The notes beneath the pieces are model-generated. The model saw only the letters and a program-made list of their open reading frames with translations, searched no databases and had not been told where the DNA came from. From Mytilus edulis (taxonomy: Eukaryota; Mollusca; Bivalvia; Mytilida; Mytilidae): a stretch of 64,000 bases of DNA. Within the stretch, counting starts at the first letter, position 1. Every line of letters starts with the position of its first letter. Shown here in pieces: positions 1 to 14,390 of the stretch. The stretch covers positions 46,993,289-47,057,288 of the forward strand of contig NC_092346.1 in assembly GCF_963676685.1 (NCBI RefSeq), given 5' to 3'. The position numbers were made by a program, and so were the translations under genes.

Positions 1-2249
1 GAATTAGTCAGAAAAGGATAAGGGGGGTACCCTGGTATATCACAAATTCCAAAATGAACTTTTGCCGGCTGGCCAAACGAAGAGATTCTCCACGTGGGCA
101 ATGATACCAGAGAAAGAGGTACTTATTGCCTTTAAAATGGCCTATAGCACTTGTACCCTAGACCCGTACGAGTTTGTCAGTAGAGGGTTCAAAGGGGGGG
201 ATATGGTATCCCGGATACAACGAATTCGAACTGAACTATTGCCGGCTGGCCAAACTAAGAGATTCTCCACATCGGCCATTATACCAGAGGTAAAGTTGGT
301 ATTGCCTCTAAAATGGCCCATAGCACTTATGCCCTTGACCCGTACGAGTTAGTCAGAAAAGGATAAGGGGGCTACCCTGGTATATCACAAATTCGAAAAT
401 GAACTATTGCCGGCTGGCCAAACGAAGAGATTCTCCACGTGGACAATGATACCAGAGGAAGAGGTAATTATTGCCTTTAAAATGGCTCATAGCACTTATA
501 CCCTAGACCCGTACGAGTTTGTCAGTAGAGGGTTCAAAGGGGGGGATATGGTATCCCGGATACAACAAATTCGAACTGAACTATTGCCGGCTGGCCAAAC
601 TAAGAGATTCTCCACATCGACCATTATACCAGAGATAGAGGTTGGTATTGCCTCTAAAATGGCCCATAGCACTTATGCCCTAGACCCGTACGAGTTAGTC
701 AGAAAAGGATAAGGGGGGTACCCTGGTATATCACAAATTCGAAAATGAACTATTGCCGGCTGGCCAAACGAAGAGATTCTCCACGTGGGCAATGATACCA
801 GAGAAAGAGGTACTTATTGCCTTTAAAATGGCCTATAGCACTTGTACCCTAGACCCGTACGAGTTTGTCAGTAGAGGGTTCAAAGGGGGGATATGGTAAC
901 TCGGATGCAACGAATTCGAACTGAACTATTGCCGGCTGGCCAAACTAAGAGATTATCCACATCGGCCATTATACCAGAGGTAGAGGTTGGTATTGCCTCT
1001 AAAATGGCCAATAGCACTTATGCCCTAGACCCGTACGAGTTAGTCAGAAAAGGATAAGGGGGGTACCCTGGTATATCACAAATTCGAAAATGAACTATTG
1101 CCGGCTGGCCAAACGAAGAGATTCTCCACGTGGGCAATGCTACCAGAGGAAGAGGTACTTATTGCCTTCAAAATGGCCCATAGCACTTATACCCTAGACA
1201 CGTACGAGTTTGTCAGTAGAGGGTTCAAAGGGGGGATATGGTATCCCGGATACAACGAATTCGAAAATGAACTATTGCCGGCTGGCCAAACTAAGAGATT
1301 CTCCACATCGGCCATTATACCAGAGGTAGAGGTTGGTATTGCCTCTAAAATGGCCCATAGCACTTATGCCCTAGACCCGTACGAGTAAGTCAGAAAAGGA
1401 TAAGGGGGCTACCCTGGTATATCACAAATTCGAAAATGAACTATTGCCGGCTGGCCAAACGAAGAGATTCTCCACGTGGGCAATGCTACCAGAGGAAGAG
1501 GTACTTATTGCCTTTAAAATGGCCTATAGCACTTATACCCTAGACCCGTACGAGTTTGTCAGTAGAGGGTTCAAAGGGGGGATATGGTATCCCGGATACA
1601 ACGAATTCGAACTGAACTATTGCCGGCTGGCCAAACTAAGAGATTCTCCACATCGACCATTATACCAGAGGTAGAGGTTGGTATTGCCTCTAAAATGGCC
1701 CATAGCAATTATGCCCTAGACCCGTACGAGTTAGTCAGAAAAGGATAAGGGGGTACCCTGGTATATCACAAATTCGAAAATGAACTATTGCCGGCTGGCC
1801 AAACGAAGAGATTCTCCACGTGGGCAATGATACCAGAGGAAGAGGTATTTATTGCCTTTAAAATGGCCTAAAGCACTTATACCCTAGACCCGTACGAGTT
1901 TGTCAGTAGAGGGTTCAAAGGGGGGATATGATATCCCGGATACAACGAATTCGAACTGAACTATTGCCGGCTGGCCAAACTAAGAGATTCTCCACATCGA
2001 CCATTATACCAGAGGTAGAGGTTGGTATTGCCTCTAAAATGGCTCATAGCACTTATGCCCTAGACCCGTACGAGTTAGTCAGAAAAGGTTAAGGGGGTAC
2101 CCTGGTATATCACAAATTCGAAAATGAACTATTGCCGGCTGGCCAAACGAAGAGATTCTCCACGTGGGCAATGATACCAGAGGAAGAGGTCCTTGTTGCC
2201 TTTAAAATGGCCCAGAGTACTTATACCCTAGACCCGTACGAGTTTGTCA

Positions 2250-5200
2250 GTAGAGGGTTCAAAGGGGGGATATAGTATCCCGGATACAACGAATTCGAAC
2301 TGAACTATTGCCGGCTGGCCAAACTAAGAGATTCTCCACATCGGCCATTATACCAGAGGTAGAGGTTGGTATTGCCTCTAAAATGGCCCATAGCACTTAT
2401 GCCCTAGACCCGTACCAGTTAGTCAGAAAAGGATAAGGGGGGTACCCTGGTATATCACAAATTCGAAAATGAACTATTGCCGGCTGGCCAAACAAAGAGA
2501 TTCTCCACGTGGGCAATGATACCAGAGGAAGAGGTCCTTATTGCCTTTAAAATGGCCCATAGTACTTATACCCGAGACCCGTACGAGTTTGTCAGTAGAG
2601 GGTTCAAAGGAGGGATATGGTATTCCGGTTTACAACGAATTCGAATTGAACTATTGCCGGCTGGCCAAAGTAAGACACTCTCCACATTGACCATTATACC
2701 AGTGGTAGAGGTTGGTATTGCCTCTAAAATGGCCCATAGCACTTATGCCCTAGACCCGTACGAGTTAGTCAGAAAAGGATAAGGGGGGTACCCTGGTATA
2801 TCACAAATTCGAAAATGAACTATTGTCGGCTGGCCAAACGAAGAGATTCTCCACGTGGGCAATGATACCAGAGGAAGAGGTTTTTATCGCCTTTCAAATG
2901 GCTCATAGCACTTATACCCTAGACCCGTACGAGTTTGTCAGTAGAGGGTTCAAAGGGGGGATATGGTATCCCGGATACAACGAATTCGAACTGAACTATT
3001 GCCGGCTGGCCAAACTAAGAGATTCTCCACATCGACCATTATACCAGAGGTAGAGGTTGGTATTGCCTCTAAAATGGCCCATAGCACTTATGCCCTAGAC
3101 CCGTATGAGTTAGTCAGGAAAGGATAAGGTGGTACCCTGGTATATCACAAATTCTAAAATGAACTATTGCCGGCTGGCCAAACGAAGAGATTATCCACGT
3201 GGGCAATGATACCAGAGGAAGAGGTTCTTATTGCCTTTCAAATGGCCCATAGCACTTATACCCTAGACCCATACGACTTTGTCAGTAGAGGGTTAAAAGG
3301 GGGGATATGGTATTCCGGTTTACAACGAATTCGAACTGAACTATTGTCGGCTGGCCAAAATAAGAGATTCACCACATCGACCATCATACCAGAGGTAAAG
3401 GTTGGAATGGCCTATAAAATGGCCCAGAGCACTTATGCCCTAGACCCGTACGAGTTAGTCTTGAAAGGATAAGGGGGGTACCCTGGTATATCACAAATTC
3501 GAAAATGAACTATTGCCGGCTGGCCAAACAAAGAGATTCTCCATGTGGGCAATGATACCAGAGGAAGACGTACTTATTGCCTTTAAAATGGCCCATAGCA
3601 CTTGTACCCTAGACCCGTACGAGTTTGTCAGTGGAAGGTTAAAAGGGGGATATGGTATTCCGGTTTACAACGAATTCGAACTGAACTATTGCCGACTGGC
3701 CAAACTAAGAGATTCTCCACATCGACCATCATACCAGAGGTAGAGGTTGGTATGGCCTATAAAGTGGCCCATAGCACTTATGCCCTAGACCCGTACGAGT
3801 TAGTCTTGAAAGGATTAGGGGGGTTCCCTGGTATATCACAAATTCGAAAATGAACTATTGCCGGCTGACCAAACGAAGAGATTCTCCACGTAGGCAATGA
3901 TACCACAGGCAGAGGTACTTATTGCCTTTCAAATGGCTCTGAGCACTTGTACCCTAGACCCGTACGAGTTTGTCAGTAGAGGGTTAAAAGGGGGGATATG
4001 GTATTCCGGTTTACAACGAATTCGAACTGAACTATTGCCGGCTGGCCAAACTAAGAAATTCTCCACATCAACCATTATACCAGAGGTAGAGGTTGGTATT
4101 GCCTCTAAAATGGCCCATAGCACGTATGCCCTAGACCCGTATGAGTTAGTCAGGAAAGGATAAGGGGGTACCCTGGTTTATCACAAATTCTAAAATGAAT
4201 TATTACCGGCTGGCCAAACGAAGAGTCTCTCCACGTGGGCAATGATACCAGAGGAAGAGGTTCTTATTGCCTTTAAAATGGCCCATAGCACTTATACCCT
4301 AGACCCATACGAGTTTGTCAGTAGAGGGTTAAAAGGGGGGATATGGTATTCCGGTTTACAACGAATTCGAACTGAACTATTGTCGGCTGGCCAAAATAAG
4401 AGATTCACCACATCGACCATCATACCAGAGGTAAAGGTTGGTATGGCCTATAAAATGGCCCATAGCACTTATGCCCTAGACCCGTACGAGTTAGTCTTGA
4501 AAGGATAAGGGGGGTACCCTGGTATATCACAAATTCGAAAATGAACTATTGCCGGCTGGCCAAACGAAGAGATTATCCACGTGGGCAATGATACCAGAGG
4601 AAGAAGTACTTATTGCCTTTAAAATGGCCCAGAGCACGTGTACCCTAGACCCGTACGAGTTTGTCAGTAGAGGGTTAAAAGGGGGGATATGGTATTCCGG
4701 TTTACAACGAATTCGAACTGAACTATTGCCGGCTGGCCAAACTAAGAGATTCTCCACATCAACCATCATACCAGAGGTAGAGGTTGGTATTGCCTCTAAA
4801 ATGGTCGATATCACTTATGCCCTAGACCCGTACGAGTTAGTCAGGAAAGGATAAGGGGGGTACCCTGGTATATCACAAATTCGAAAATGAACTATTGCCG
4901 GCTGGCCAAACAAAGAGATTCTCCACGTGGGCAATGATACCAGAGGAAGAGGTACTTATTGCCTTTAAAATGGCCCATAGCACTTGTACCCTAGACCCGT
5001 ACGAGTTTGTCAGTGGAAGGTTAAAAGGAGGGATATGGTATTCCGGTTTACAACGAATTCGAAGTAAACTATTGCCGGCTGGCCAAACTAAGAGATTCTC
5101 CACATCGACCATCATACCAGAGGTAGAGGTTGGTATGGCCTATAAAGTGGCCCATAACACTTATGCCCTAGACCCGTACGAGTTAGTCTTGAAAGGATTA

Positions 5201-8200
5201 GGGGGGTTCCCTGGTATATCACAAATTCGAAAATGAACTATTGCCGGCTGACCAAACGAAGAGATTCTCCACGTAGGCAATGATACCACAGGAAGAAGTA
5301 CTTATTGCCTTTAAAATGGCTCTGAGCACTTGTACCCTAGACCCGTACGAGTTTGTCAGTAGAGGGTTAAAAGGGGGGATATGGTATTCCGGTTTACAAC
5401 GAATTCGAACTGAACTATTGCCGGCTGGCCAAACTAAGAGATTCTCCACATCAACCATCATACTAGAGGTAGAGGTTAGTATTGCCTATAAAATGGCTCA
5501 TAGCACGTATGCCCTAGACCCGTACGAGTTAGTCAGAAAAGGATAAGGGGGCTATCCTGGTATATCACAAATTCGAAAATGAACTATTGCCGGCTGGCCA
5601 AACGAAGAGATTCTCCACGTGGGCAATGATACCAGAGGAAGAGGTAATTATTGCCTTTAAAATGGCCCATAGCACTTATACCCTAGACCCATACGAGTTT
5701 GTCAGTAGAGGGTTAAAAGGGGGGATATGGTATCCCGGATACAACGAATTCGAACTGAACTATTGCCGGCTGGCCAAACTAAGAGATTCTCCACATCGAC
5801 CATCATACCAGAGGTAGAGGTTGGTATGGCCTATAAAGTGGCCCATAACACTTATGCCCTAGACCCGTACGAGTTAGTCTTGAAAGGATTAGGGGGGTTC
5901 CCTGGTATATCACAAATTCGAAAATGAACTATTGCCGGCTGACCAAACGAAGAGATTCTCCACGTAGGCAATGATACCACAGGAAGAAGTACTTATTGCC
6001 TTTAAAATGGCTCTGAGCACTTGTACCCTAGACCCGTACGAGTTTGTCAGTAGAGGGTTAAAAGGGGGGATATGGTATTCCGGTTTACAACGAATTCGAA
6101 CTGAACTATTGCCGGCTGGCCAAACTAAGAGATTCTCCACATCAACCATCATACTAGAGGTAGAGGTTAGTATTGCCTATAAAATGGCTCATAGCACGTA
6201 TGCCCTAGACCCGTACGAGTTAGTCAGAAAAGGATAAGGGGGCTATCCTGGTATATCACAAATTCGAAAATGAACTATTGCCGGCTGGCCAAACGAAGAG
6301 ATTCTCCACGTGGGCAATGATACCAGAGGAAGAGGTAATTATTGCCTTTAAAATGGCCCATAGCACTTATACCCTAGACCCATACGAGTTTGTCAGTAGA
6401 GGGTTAAAAGGGGGGATATGGTATCCCGGATACAACGAATTCGAACTGAACTATTGCCGGCTGGCCAAACTAAGAGATTCTCCACATCGGCCATTATACC
6501 AGAGGTAGAGGTTGGTATTGCCTCTAAAATGACCCATAGCAATTATGCCCTAGACCCGTACGAGTTAGTCAGAAAAGGATAAGGGGGCTACCCTGGTATA
6601 TCACAAATTCGAAAATGAACTATTGCCGGCTGGCCAAACGAAGAGATTCCCCACGTGGATAATGCTACCAGAGGAAGAGGTACTTATTGCCTTCAAAATG
6701 GCCCATAGCACTTATACCCTAGACCCGTACGAGTTTGTCAGTAGAGGGTTCAAAGGGGGGATATAGTATCCCGGATACAACGAATTCGAACTGAACTATT
6801 GCCGGCTGGCCAAACTAAGAGATTCTCCACATCGGCCATTATACCAGAGGTAGAGGTTGGTATTGCCTCTAAAATGGCCCATAGCACTTATGCCCTAGAC
6901 CCGTACCAGTTAGTCAGAAAAGGATAAGGGGGTACCCTGGTATATCACAAATTCGAAAATGAACTATTGCCGGCTGGCCAAACAAAGAGATTCTCCACGT
7001 GGGCAATGATACCAGAGGAAGAGGTCCTTATTGCCTTTAAAATGGCCCATAGTACTTATACCCTAGACCCGTACGAGTTTGTCAGTAGAGGGTTCAAAGG
7101 AGGGATATGGTATTCCGGTTTACAACGAATTCGAATTGAACTATTGCCGGCTGGCCAAAGTAAGACACTCTCCACATTGACCATTATACCAGTGGTAGAG
7201 GTTGGTATTGCCTCTAAAATGGCCCATAGCACTTATGCCCTAGACCCGTACGAGTTAGTCAGAAAAGGATAAGGGGGGTACCCTGGTATATCACAAATTC
7301 GAAAATGAACTATTGTCGGCTGGCCAAACGAAGAGATTCTCCACGTGGGCAATGATACCAGAGGAAGAGGTTTTTATCGCCTTTCAAATGGCCCATAGCA
7401 CTTATACCCTAGACCCGTACGAGTTTGTCAGTAGAGGGTTCAAAGGGGGGATATGGTATCCCGGATACAACGAATTCGAACTGAACTATTGCCGGCTGGC
7501 CAAACTAAGAGATTCTCCACATCGACCATTATACCAGAGGTAGAGGTTGGTATTGCCTCTAAAATGGCCTATAGCACTTATGCCCTAGACCCGTATGAGT
7601 TAGTCAGGAAAGGATAAGGTGGTACCCTGGTTTATCACAAATTCTAAAATGAACTATTGCCGGCTGGCCAAACGAAGAGATTATCCACGTGGGCAATGAT
7701 ACCAGAGGAAGAGGTTCTTATTGCCTTTCAAATGGCCCATAGCACTTATACCCTAGACCCATACGACTTTGTCAGTAGAGGGTTAAAAGGGGGGATATGG
7801 TATTCCGGTTTACAACGAATTCGAACTGAACTATTGTCGGCTGGCCAAAATAAGAGATTCACCACATCGACCATCATACCAGAGGTAAAGGTTGGTATGG
7901 CCTATAAAATGGCCCAGAGCACTTATGCCCTAGACCCGTACGAGTTAGTCTTGAAAGGATAAGGGGGGTACCCTGGTATATCACAAATTCGAAAATGAAC
8001 TATTGCCGGCTGGCCAAACAAAGAGATTCTCCATGTGGGCAATGATACCAGAGGAAGAGGTACTTATTGCCTTTGAAATGGCCCATAGCACTTGTACCCT
8101 AGACCCGTACGAGTTTGTCAGTGGAAGGTTAAAAGGGGGATATGGTATTCCGGTTTACAACGAATTCGAACTGAACTATTGCCGACTGGCCAAACTAAGA

Positions 8201-10250
8201 GATTCTCCACATCGACCATCATACCAGAGGTAGAGGTTGGTATGGCCTATAAAGTGGCCCATAGCACTTATGCCCTAGACCCGTACGAGTTAGTCTTGAA
8301 AGGATTAGGGGGGTTCCCTGGTATATCACAAATTCGAAAATGAACTATTGCCGGCTGACCAAACGAAGAGATTCTCCACGTAGGCAATGATACCACAGGC
8401 AGAGGTACTTATTGCCTTTCAAATGGCTCTGAGCACTTGTACCCTAGACCCGTACGAGTTTGTCAGTAGAGGGTTAAAAGGGGGGATATGGTATTCCGGT
8501 TTACAACGAATTCGAACTGAACTATTGCCGGCTGGCCAAACTAAGAAATTCTCCACATCAACCATTATACCAGAGGTAGAGGTTGGTATTGCCTCTAAAA
8601 TGGCCCATAGCACGTATGCCCTAGACCCGTATGAGTTAGTCAGGAAAGGATAAGGGGGTACCCTGGTTTATCACAAATTCTAAAATGAATTATTACCGGC
8701 TGGCCAAACGAAGAGTCTCTCCACGTGGGCAATGATACCAGAGGAAGAGGTTCTTATTGCCTTTAAAATGGCCCATAGCACTTATACCCTAGACCCATAC
8801 GAGTTTGTCAGTAGAGGGTTAAAAGGGGGGATATGGTATTCCGGTTTACAACGAATTCGAACTGAACTATTGTCGACTGGCCAAAATAAGAGATTCACCA
8901 CATCGACCATTATACCAGAGGTAAAGGTTGGTATGGCCTATAAAATGGCCCATAGCACTTATGCCCTAGACCCGTACGAGTTAGTCTTGAAAGGATAAGG
9001 GGGGTACCCTGGTATATCACAAATTCGAAAATGAACTATTGGCGGCTGGCCAAACGAAGAGATTCTCCACGTGGGCAATGATACCAGAGGAAGAAGTACT
9101 TATTGCCTTTAAAATGGCCCAGAGCACGTGTACCCTAGACCCGTACGAGTTTGTCAGTAGAGGGTTAAAAGGGGGGATATGGTATTCCGGTTTACAACGA
9201 ATTCGAACTGAACTATTGCCGGCTGGCCAAACTAAGAGATTCTCCACATCAACCATCATACCAGAGGTAGAGGTTGGTATTGCCTCTAAAATGGTCGATA
9301 TCACTTATGCCCTAGACCCGTACGAGTTAGTCAGGAAAGGATAAGGGGGGTACCCTGGTATATCACAAATTCGAAAATGAACTATTGCCGGCTGGCCAAA
9401 CAAAGAGATTCTCCACGTGGGCAATGATACCAGAGGAAGAGGTACTTATTGCCTTTAAAATGGCCCATAGCACTTGTACCCTAGACCCGTACGAGTTTGT
9501 CAGTGGAAGGTTAAAAGGAGGGATATGGTATTCCGGTTTACAACGAATTCGAACTAAACTATTGCCGGCTGGCCAAACTAAGAGATTCTCCACATCGACC
9601 ATCATACCAGAGGTAGAGGTTGGTATGGCCTATAAAGTGGCCCATAACACTTATGCCCTAGACCCGTACGAGTTAGTCTTGAAAGGATAAGGGGGTTCCC
9701 TGGTATATCACAAATTCGAAAATGAACTATTGCCGGCTGACCAAACGAAGAGATTCTCCACGTAGGCAATGATACCACAGGAAGAAGTAATTATTGCCTT
9801 TAAAATGGCTCTGAGCACTTGTACCCTAGACCCGTACGAGTTTGTCAGTAGAGGGTTAAAAGGGGGGATATGGTATTCCGGTTTACAACGAATTCGAACT
9901 GAACTATTGCCGGCTGGCCAAACTAAGAGATTCTCCACATCAACCATCATACTAGAGGTAGAGGTTAGTATTGCCTATAAAATGGCTCATAGCACGTATG
10001 CCCTAGACCCGTACGAGTTAGTCAGAAAAGGATAAGGGGGCTATCCTGGTATATCACAAATTCGAAAATGAACTATTGCCGGCTGGCCAAACGAAGAGAT
10101 TCTCCACGTGGGCAATGATACCAGAGGAAGAGGTAATTATTGCCTTTAAAATGGCCCATAGCACTTATACCCTAGACCCATACGAGTTTGTCAGTAGAGG
10201 GTTAAAAGGGGGGATATGGTATCCCGGATACAACGAATTCGAACTGAACT
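2250..10250 (+). repeat. Higher-order duplication inside array A (~4.49-kb spacing)
   Basis: Diagnostic variants in about 2,250-5,760 recur in the same order at about 6,740-10,250, offset by 4,489-4,490 bp (13 dimer units). Examples are the ATATAG variant (2,270 and 6,760), the CGTACCAGTTAG variant (2,411 and 6,901), the AGTAAGACACTCTCC variant (2,668 and 7,168) and the GAGTCTCTCC variant (4,220 and 8,710). The two copies differ at only a few scattered bases. This is a recent multi-unit duplication by unequal exchange within the array. Block edges are approximate. Confidence 0.85.
5219..6600 (+). repeat. Local 691-bp two-unit duplication in array A
   Basis: The two-dimer block starting near 5,219 is repeated almost unchanged from 5,910, with an offset of 691 bp. 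It carries the ACCACAGGAAGAAGTAC, ATACTAGAGGTAGAGGTTAG and GGGGGCTATCCTGG variants. The 9,708-10,390 region has only one copy, so this event came after, or was lost from, the 4.49-kb duplication. A related block recurs at 11,090-11,770. Confidence 0.8.
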
Positions 10251-12380
10251 ATTGCCGGCTGGCCAAACTAAGAGATTCTCCACATCGGCCATTATACCAG
10301 AGGTAGAGGTTGGTATTGCCTCTAAAATGACCCATAGCAATTATGCCCTAGACCCGTACGAGTTAGTCAGAAAAGGATAAGGGGGCTACCCTGGTATATC
10401 ACAAATTCGAAAATGAACTATTGCCGGCTGGCCAAACGAAGAGATTCCCCACGTGGATAATGATACCAGAGGAAGAGGTACTTATTGCCTTCAAAATGGC
10501 CCATAGCACTTATACCCTAGACCCGTACGAGTTTGTAAGTAGAGGGTTCAAAGGGGGGATATGGTATCCCGGATACAACGAATTCGAAAATGAACTATTG
10601 CCGGCTGGCCAAACTAAGAGATTCTCCACATCGGCCATTATACCAGAGGTAGAGGTTGGTATTGCCTCTAAAATGGCCCATAGCACTTATGCCCTAGACC
10701 CGTACGAGTTAGTCAGAAAAGGATAAGGGCGGTACCCTGGTATATCACAAATTCGAAAATGAACTATTGCCGGCTGGCCAAACGAAGAGATTCTCCACGT
10801 GGGCAATGATACCAGAGGAAGAGGTACTTATTGCCTTTAAAATGGCTCATAGCACTTATACCCTAGACCCGTACGAGTTTGACAGTAGAGGGTTCAAAGG
10901 GAGGATATGGTATCCCGGATACAACGAATTCGAACTGAACTATTACCGGCTGGCCAAACTAAGAGATTCTCCACATCGACCATCATACCAGAGGTAGAGG
11001 TTGGTATGGCCTATAAAGTGGCCCATAACACTTATGCCCTAGACCCGTACGAGTTAGTCTTGAAAGGATTAGGGGGGTTCCCTGGTATATCACAAATTCG
11101 AAAATGAACTATTGCCGGCTGACCAAACGAAGAGATTCTCCACGTAGGCAATGATACCACAGGAAGAAGTACTTATTGCCTTTAAAATGGCTCTGAGCAC
11201 TTGTACCCTAGACCCGTACGAGTTTGTCAGTAGAGGGTTAAAAGGGGGGATATGGTATTCCGGTTTACAACGAATTCGAACTGAACTATTGCCGGCTGGC
11301 CAAACTAAGAGATTCTCCACATCAACCATCATACTAGAGGTAGAGGTTAGTATTGCCTATAAAATGGCTCATAGCACGTATGCCCTAGACCCGTACGAGA
11401 TAGTCAGAAAAGGATAAGGGGGCTATCCTGGTATATCACAAATTCGAAAATGAACTATTGCCGGCTGGCCAAACGAAGAGATTCTCCACGTGGGCAATGA
11501 TACCAGAGGAAGAGGTAATTATTGCCTTTAAAATGGCCCATAGCACTTATACCCTAGACCCATACGAGTTTGTCAGTAGAGGGTTAAAAGGGGGGATATG
11601 GTATCCCGGATACAACGAATTCGAACTGAACTATTGCCGGCTGGCCAAACTAAGAGATTCTCCACATCGGCCATTATACCAGAGGTAGAGGTTGGTATTG
11701 CCTCTAAAATGGCCCATAGCAATTATGCCCTAGACCCGTACGAGTTAGTCAGAAAAGGATAAGGGGGCTACCCTGGTATATCACAAATTCGAAAATGAAC
11801 TATTGCCGGCTGGCCAAACGAAGAGATTCCCCACGTGGATAATGATACCAGAGGAAGAGGTACTTATTGCCTTCAAAATGGCCCATAGCACTTATACCCT
11901 AGACCCGTACGAGTTTGTAAGTAGAGGGTTCAAAGGGAGGATATGGTATCCCGGATACAACGAATTCGAAAATGAACTATTGCCGGCTGGCCAAACTAAG
12001 AGATTCTCCACATCGGCCATTATACCAGAGGTAGAGGTTGGTATTGCCTCTAAAATGGCCCATAGCACTTATGCCCTAGACCCGTACGAGTTAGTCAGAA
12101 AAGGATAAGGGCGGTACCCTGGTATATCACAAATTCGAAAATGAACTATTGCCGGCTGGCCAAACGAAGAGATTCTCCACGTGGGCAATGATACCAGAGG
12201 AAGAGGTACTTATTGCCTTTAAAATGGCTCATAGCACTTATACCCTAGACCCGTACGAGTTTGACAGTAGAGGGTTCAAAGGGAGGATATGGTATCCCGG
12301 ATACAACGAATTCGAACTGAACTATTGCCGGCTGGCCAAACTAAGAGATTCTCCACATCGACCATCATACCAGAGGTAGA
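10076..12380 (+). repeat. 1,382-bp four-unit duplication in array A
   Basis: Units starting near 10,076, 10,421 and 10,767 recur at 11,458, 11,803 and 12,149, an offset of 1,382 bp or four dimers. They share marker variants such as GATTCCCCACGTGGATAATG and GTTTGACAGTAGAGGG. This is a third nested period besides 691 and 4,490 bp. At about 12,430-12,500 a unit is shortened so that monomer 1 follows monomer 1, breaking the A-B alternation. Confidence 0.75.
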
Positions 12381-13139
12381 GGTTGGTATGGCCTATAAAG
12401 TGGCCCATAGCACTTATGCCCTAGACCCGTACGAGTTTGTCAGTAGAGGGTTCAAAGGGGGATATGGTATCCCGGATACAACGAATTCGAACTGAACTAT
12501 TGCCGGCTGGCCAAACGAAGAGATTCTCCACGTGGGCAATGATACCAGAGGAAGAGGTACTTATTGCCTTTAAAATGGCCCATAGCACTTATACCCTAGA
12601 CCCGTACGAGTTTGTCAGTAAAGGGTTCAAAGGGAGGATATGGTATCCCGGATACAACGAATTCGAACTGAACTATTGCCGGCTGGCCAAACTAAGAGAT
12701 TCTCCACATCGGCCATTATACCAGAGGTAGAGGTTAGTATTGCCTCTAAAATGACCCATAGCACTTATGCCCTAGACCCGTACGAGTTAGTCAGAAAAGG
12801 ATAAGGGGGTAGCCTGGTATATCACAAATTCGAAAATGAACTATTGCCGGCTGGCCAAACGAAGAGATTCTCCACGTGGGCAATGATACCAGAGGAAGAG
12901 GTACTTATTGCCTTAAAAATGGCTCCAAGCACTTGTACCCTAGACCCGTACGAGTTTGTCAGTAGAGGGTTAAAAGGGGGGATATGGTATTCCGGTTTAC
13001 AACGAATTCGAACTGAACTATTGCCGGCTGGCCAAACTAAAAGATTCTCAACATCGACCATTATACCAGAGGTAGAGGTTGGTACTGCCTCTAAAATGGC
13101 CGATAGCACTTATGCCCTAGACCCGTACGAGTTAGTCAG

Positions 13140-13710
13140 GAAAGGATAAGGAGGGGGTACCCAAGTATATCACAAATTCGAAATGAATTATTGCCGGCTG
13201 GCCAAACGAAGATATTGTCCCCGTAGGCAATAATACCAGAGGAAGAGGTACTTATTGACTTTAAAATGACCTATAGCACTTATACCCTAGACCCGTATGA
13301 GTAAGTAAGTAGAGGGTTAAAAGTGGGGAAATGGGATACCGGTTTACAACAAATTCGAACTGAACTATTGCCGGCTGGCCAAGCTAAGAGATTCTCCACA
13401 TCGACAATTATACCAGAGGTAGAAGTTGATATTGACTCTAAAATGACCCTTAACACTTATGCCCTAGACCCGTACGAGTCAGTCAGCAAAGGGAAAGGGG
13501 TTTATTGAACTGTTGCCGACTAGCAAAACTAAAAGATTCTCCACTAGGGCCACGATAACAGGGACAAAGGTAGTTATTACCTTTAAAATTGATAAAAGCA
13601 CTGATGCCTTAGACCCGTAAGATTTTTCAGAAGAGGGTTAAAAATGAAAATTAACTATTGTTGACTGGCCATACTAAGAGATTCTCCACGTTAGCCATTA
13701 TTGGTTAACC
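13140..13710 (+). repeat. Decayed right edge of satellite array A
   Basis: From about 13,140 the copies become progressively more diverged, with GGAGGGGGTACCCAAG, GATATTGTCCCCGTAGG and then heavily mutated remnants. The last recognisable piece, CTAAGAGATTCTCCACGTTAG, ends near 13,700. Progressive decay is the usual state of satellite edges that no longer exchange with the array core. Confidence 0.85.
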
Positions 13711-14204
13711 TATCGCGGGAGCATAACGTCCGATTTATTGTACTTGTCCATTGTCGACGTCGTACTGTCAGTGACTTCGCCTTGGAATACGAATATGTAT
13801 ATTTAATGTACTGGCTGAACAGTTGTTGTAGTACATATTGCCTTAACTATCATCTTTATTTATGATACCGTGACCCGGATCTCGAAAAAATGAAATCAGT
13901 CAGATCGGAGAACAGAAGACAGAAGCGCTGTTACCAGACTATTCCGAAATAGAATTACCGGAGAAATAATATCTCGGAAATACGTTGTGTGTCGCTTTCT
14001 CAAAGTCGCTTGCTACAGTAATCCTTAGAGTTTTCCGAAACGTGTTTATCCCAATTCAATCCACTTTTCCATAGATCCTGTATGAGCTTCTTTGTTCGTA
14101 TTGTGACCGGGCTAAGTATTATAAGTGGATCGTATTTTTTCGAAGAATTTTCAAAATCTCACTTTTTGTTACAATGTCTAGTATTGGAATATCACATTTA
14201 GTCC
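13711..14204. other. Unassigned spacer between satellite and foldback
   Basis: Unique-looking sequence with no credible reading frame, RNA gene or repeat that I recognise. It begins right after the last satellite remnant and ends where the large inverted repeat begins. Confidence 0.5.
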
Positions 14205-14390
14205 GGCGGCCACAAGTATATTTCAGACGAGTTGTGCACATCCTGATATAAGCATGAACATTGGCATAGACCTTCCTGAAATATTACTCTTTTATTTCAG
14301 ATAAGAAGGCATTTGAAAAAAATGTCTCACTGCCGGTTAAATAAAAAATGGCGGACATCATACTTTAATCGGCCCAATATAGAAGGCTAG

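Larger units (their letters stand above)
1..13710 (+). repeat. Satellite array A, ~345-bp dimer unit (2 x ~172 bp)
   Basis: About 39 head-to-tail copies of a ~345-bp unit run from the window edge. Each unit holds two related ~172-bp monomers that both begin near TTGCCGGCTGGCCAAAC. Monomer 1 continues GAAGAGATTCTCCACGTGG and monomer 2 continues TAAGAGATTCTCCACATCG. Monomer 2 ends in GTTAGTCAGAAAAGGATAAG plus a G-run and CCTGGTATATCACAAATTCG. Reading frames of 76-101 codons recur in both strands, but they switch frame with the length of the G-runs, contain scattered stops (for example near 1870 and 2274) and always end at the monomer 2 GGATAA. I therefore read this as non-coding satellite DNA. 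The array continues off the left edge. The ~172-bp monomer is close to a nucleosome repeat, as in many (peri)centromeric satellites; a centromeric role is only a possibility. Confidence 0.93.

Noticed and set aside
62..13508. Dozens of 76-113-codon frames with the PAGQTKRFSTWAMIPEEEV motif, on both strands
   Set aside because: They recur with the satellite period, change frame with G-run length, contain stops in some units and occur on both strands. There is no sign of codon constraint, so they are by-products of the satellite and not a protein family.
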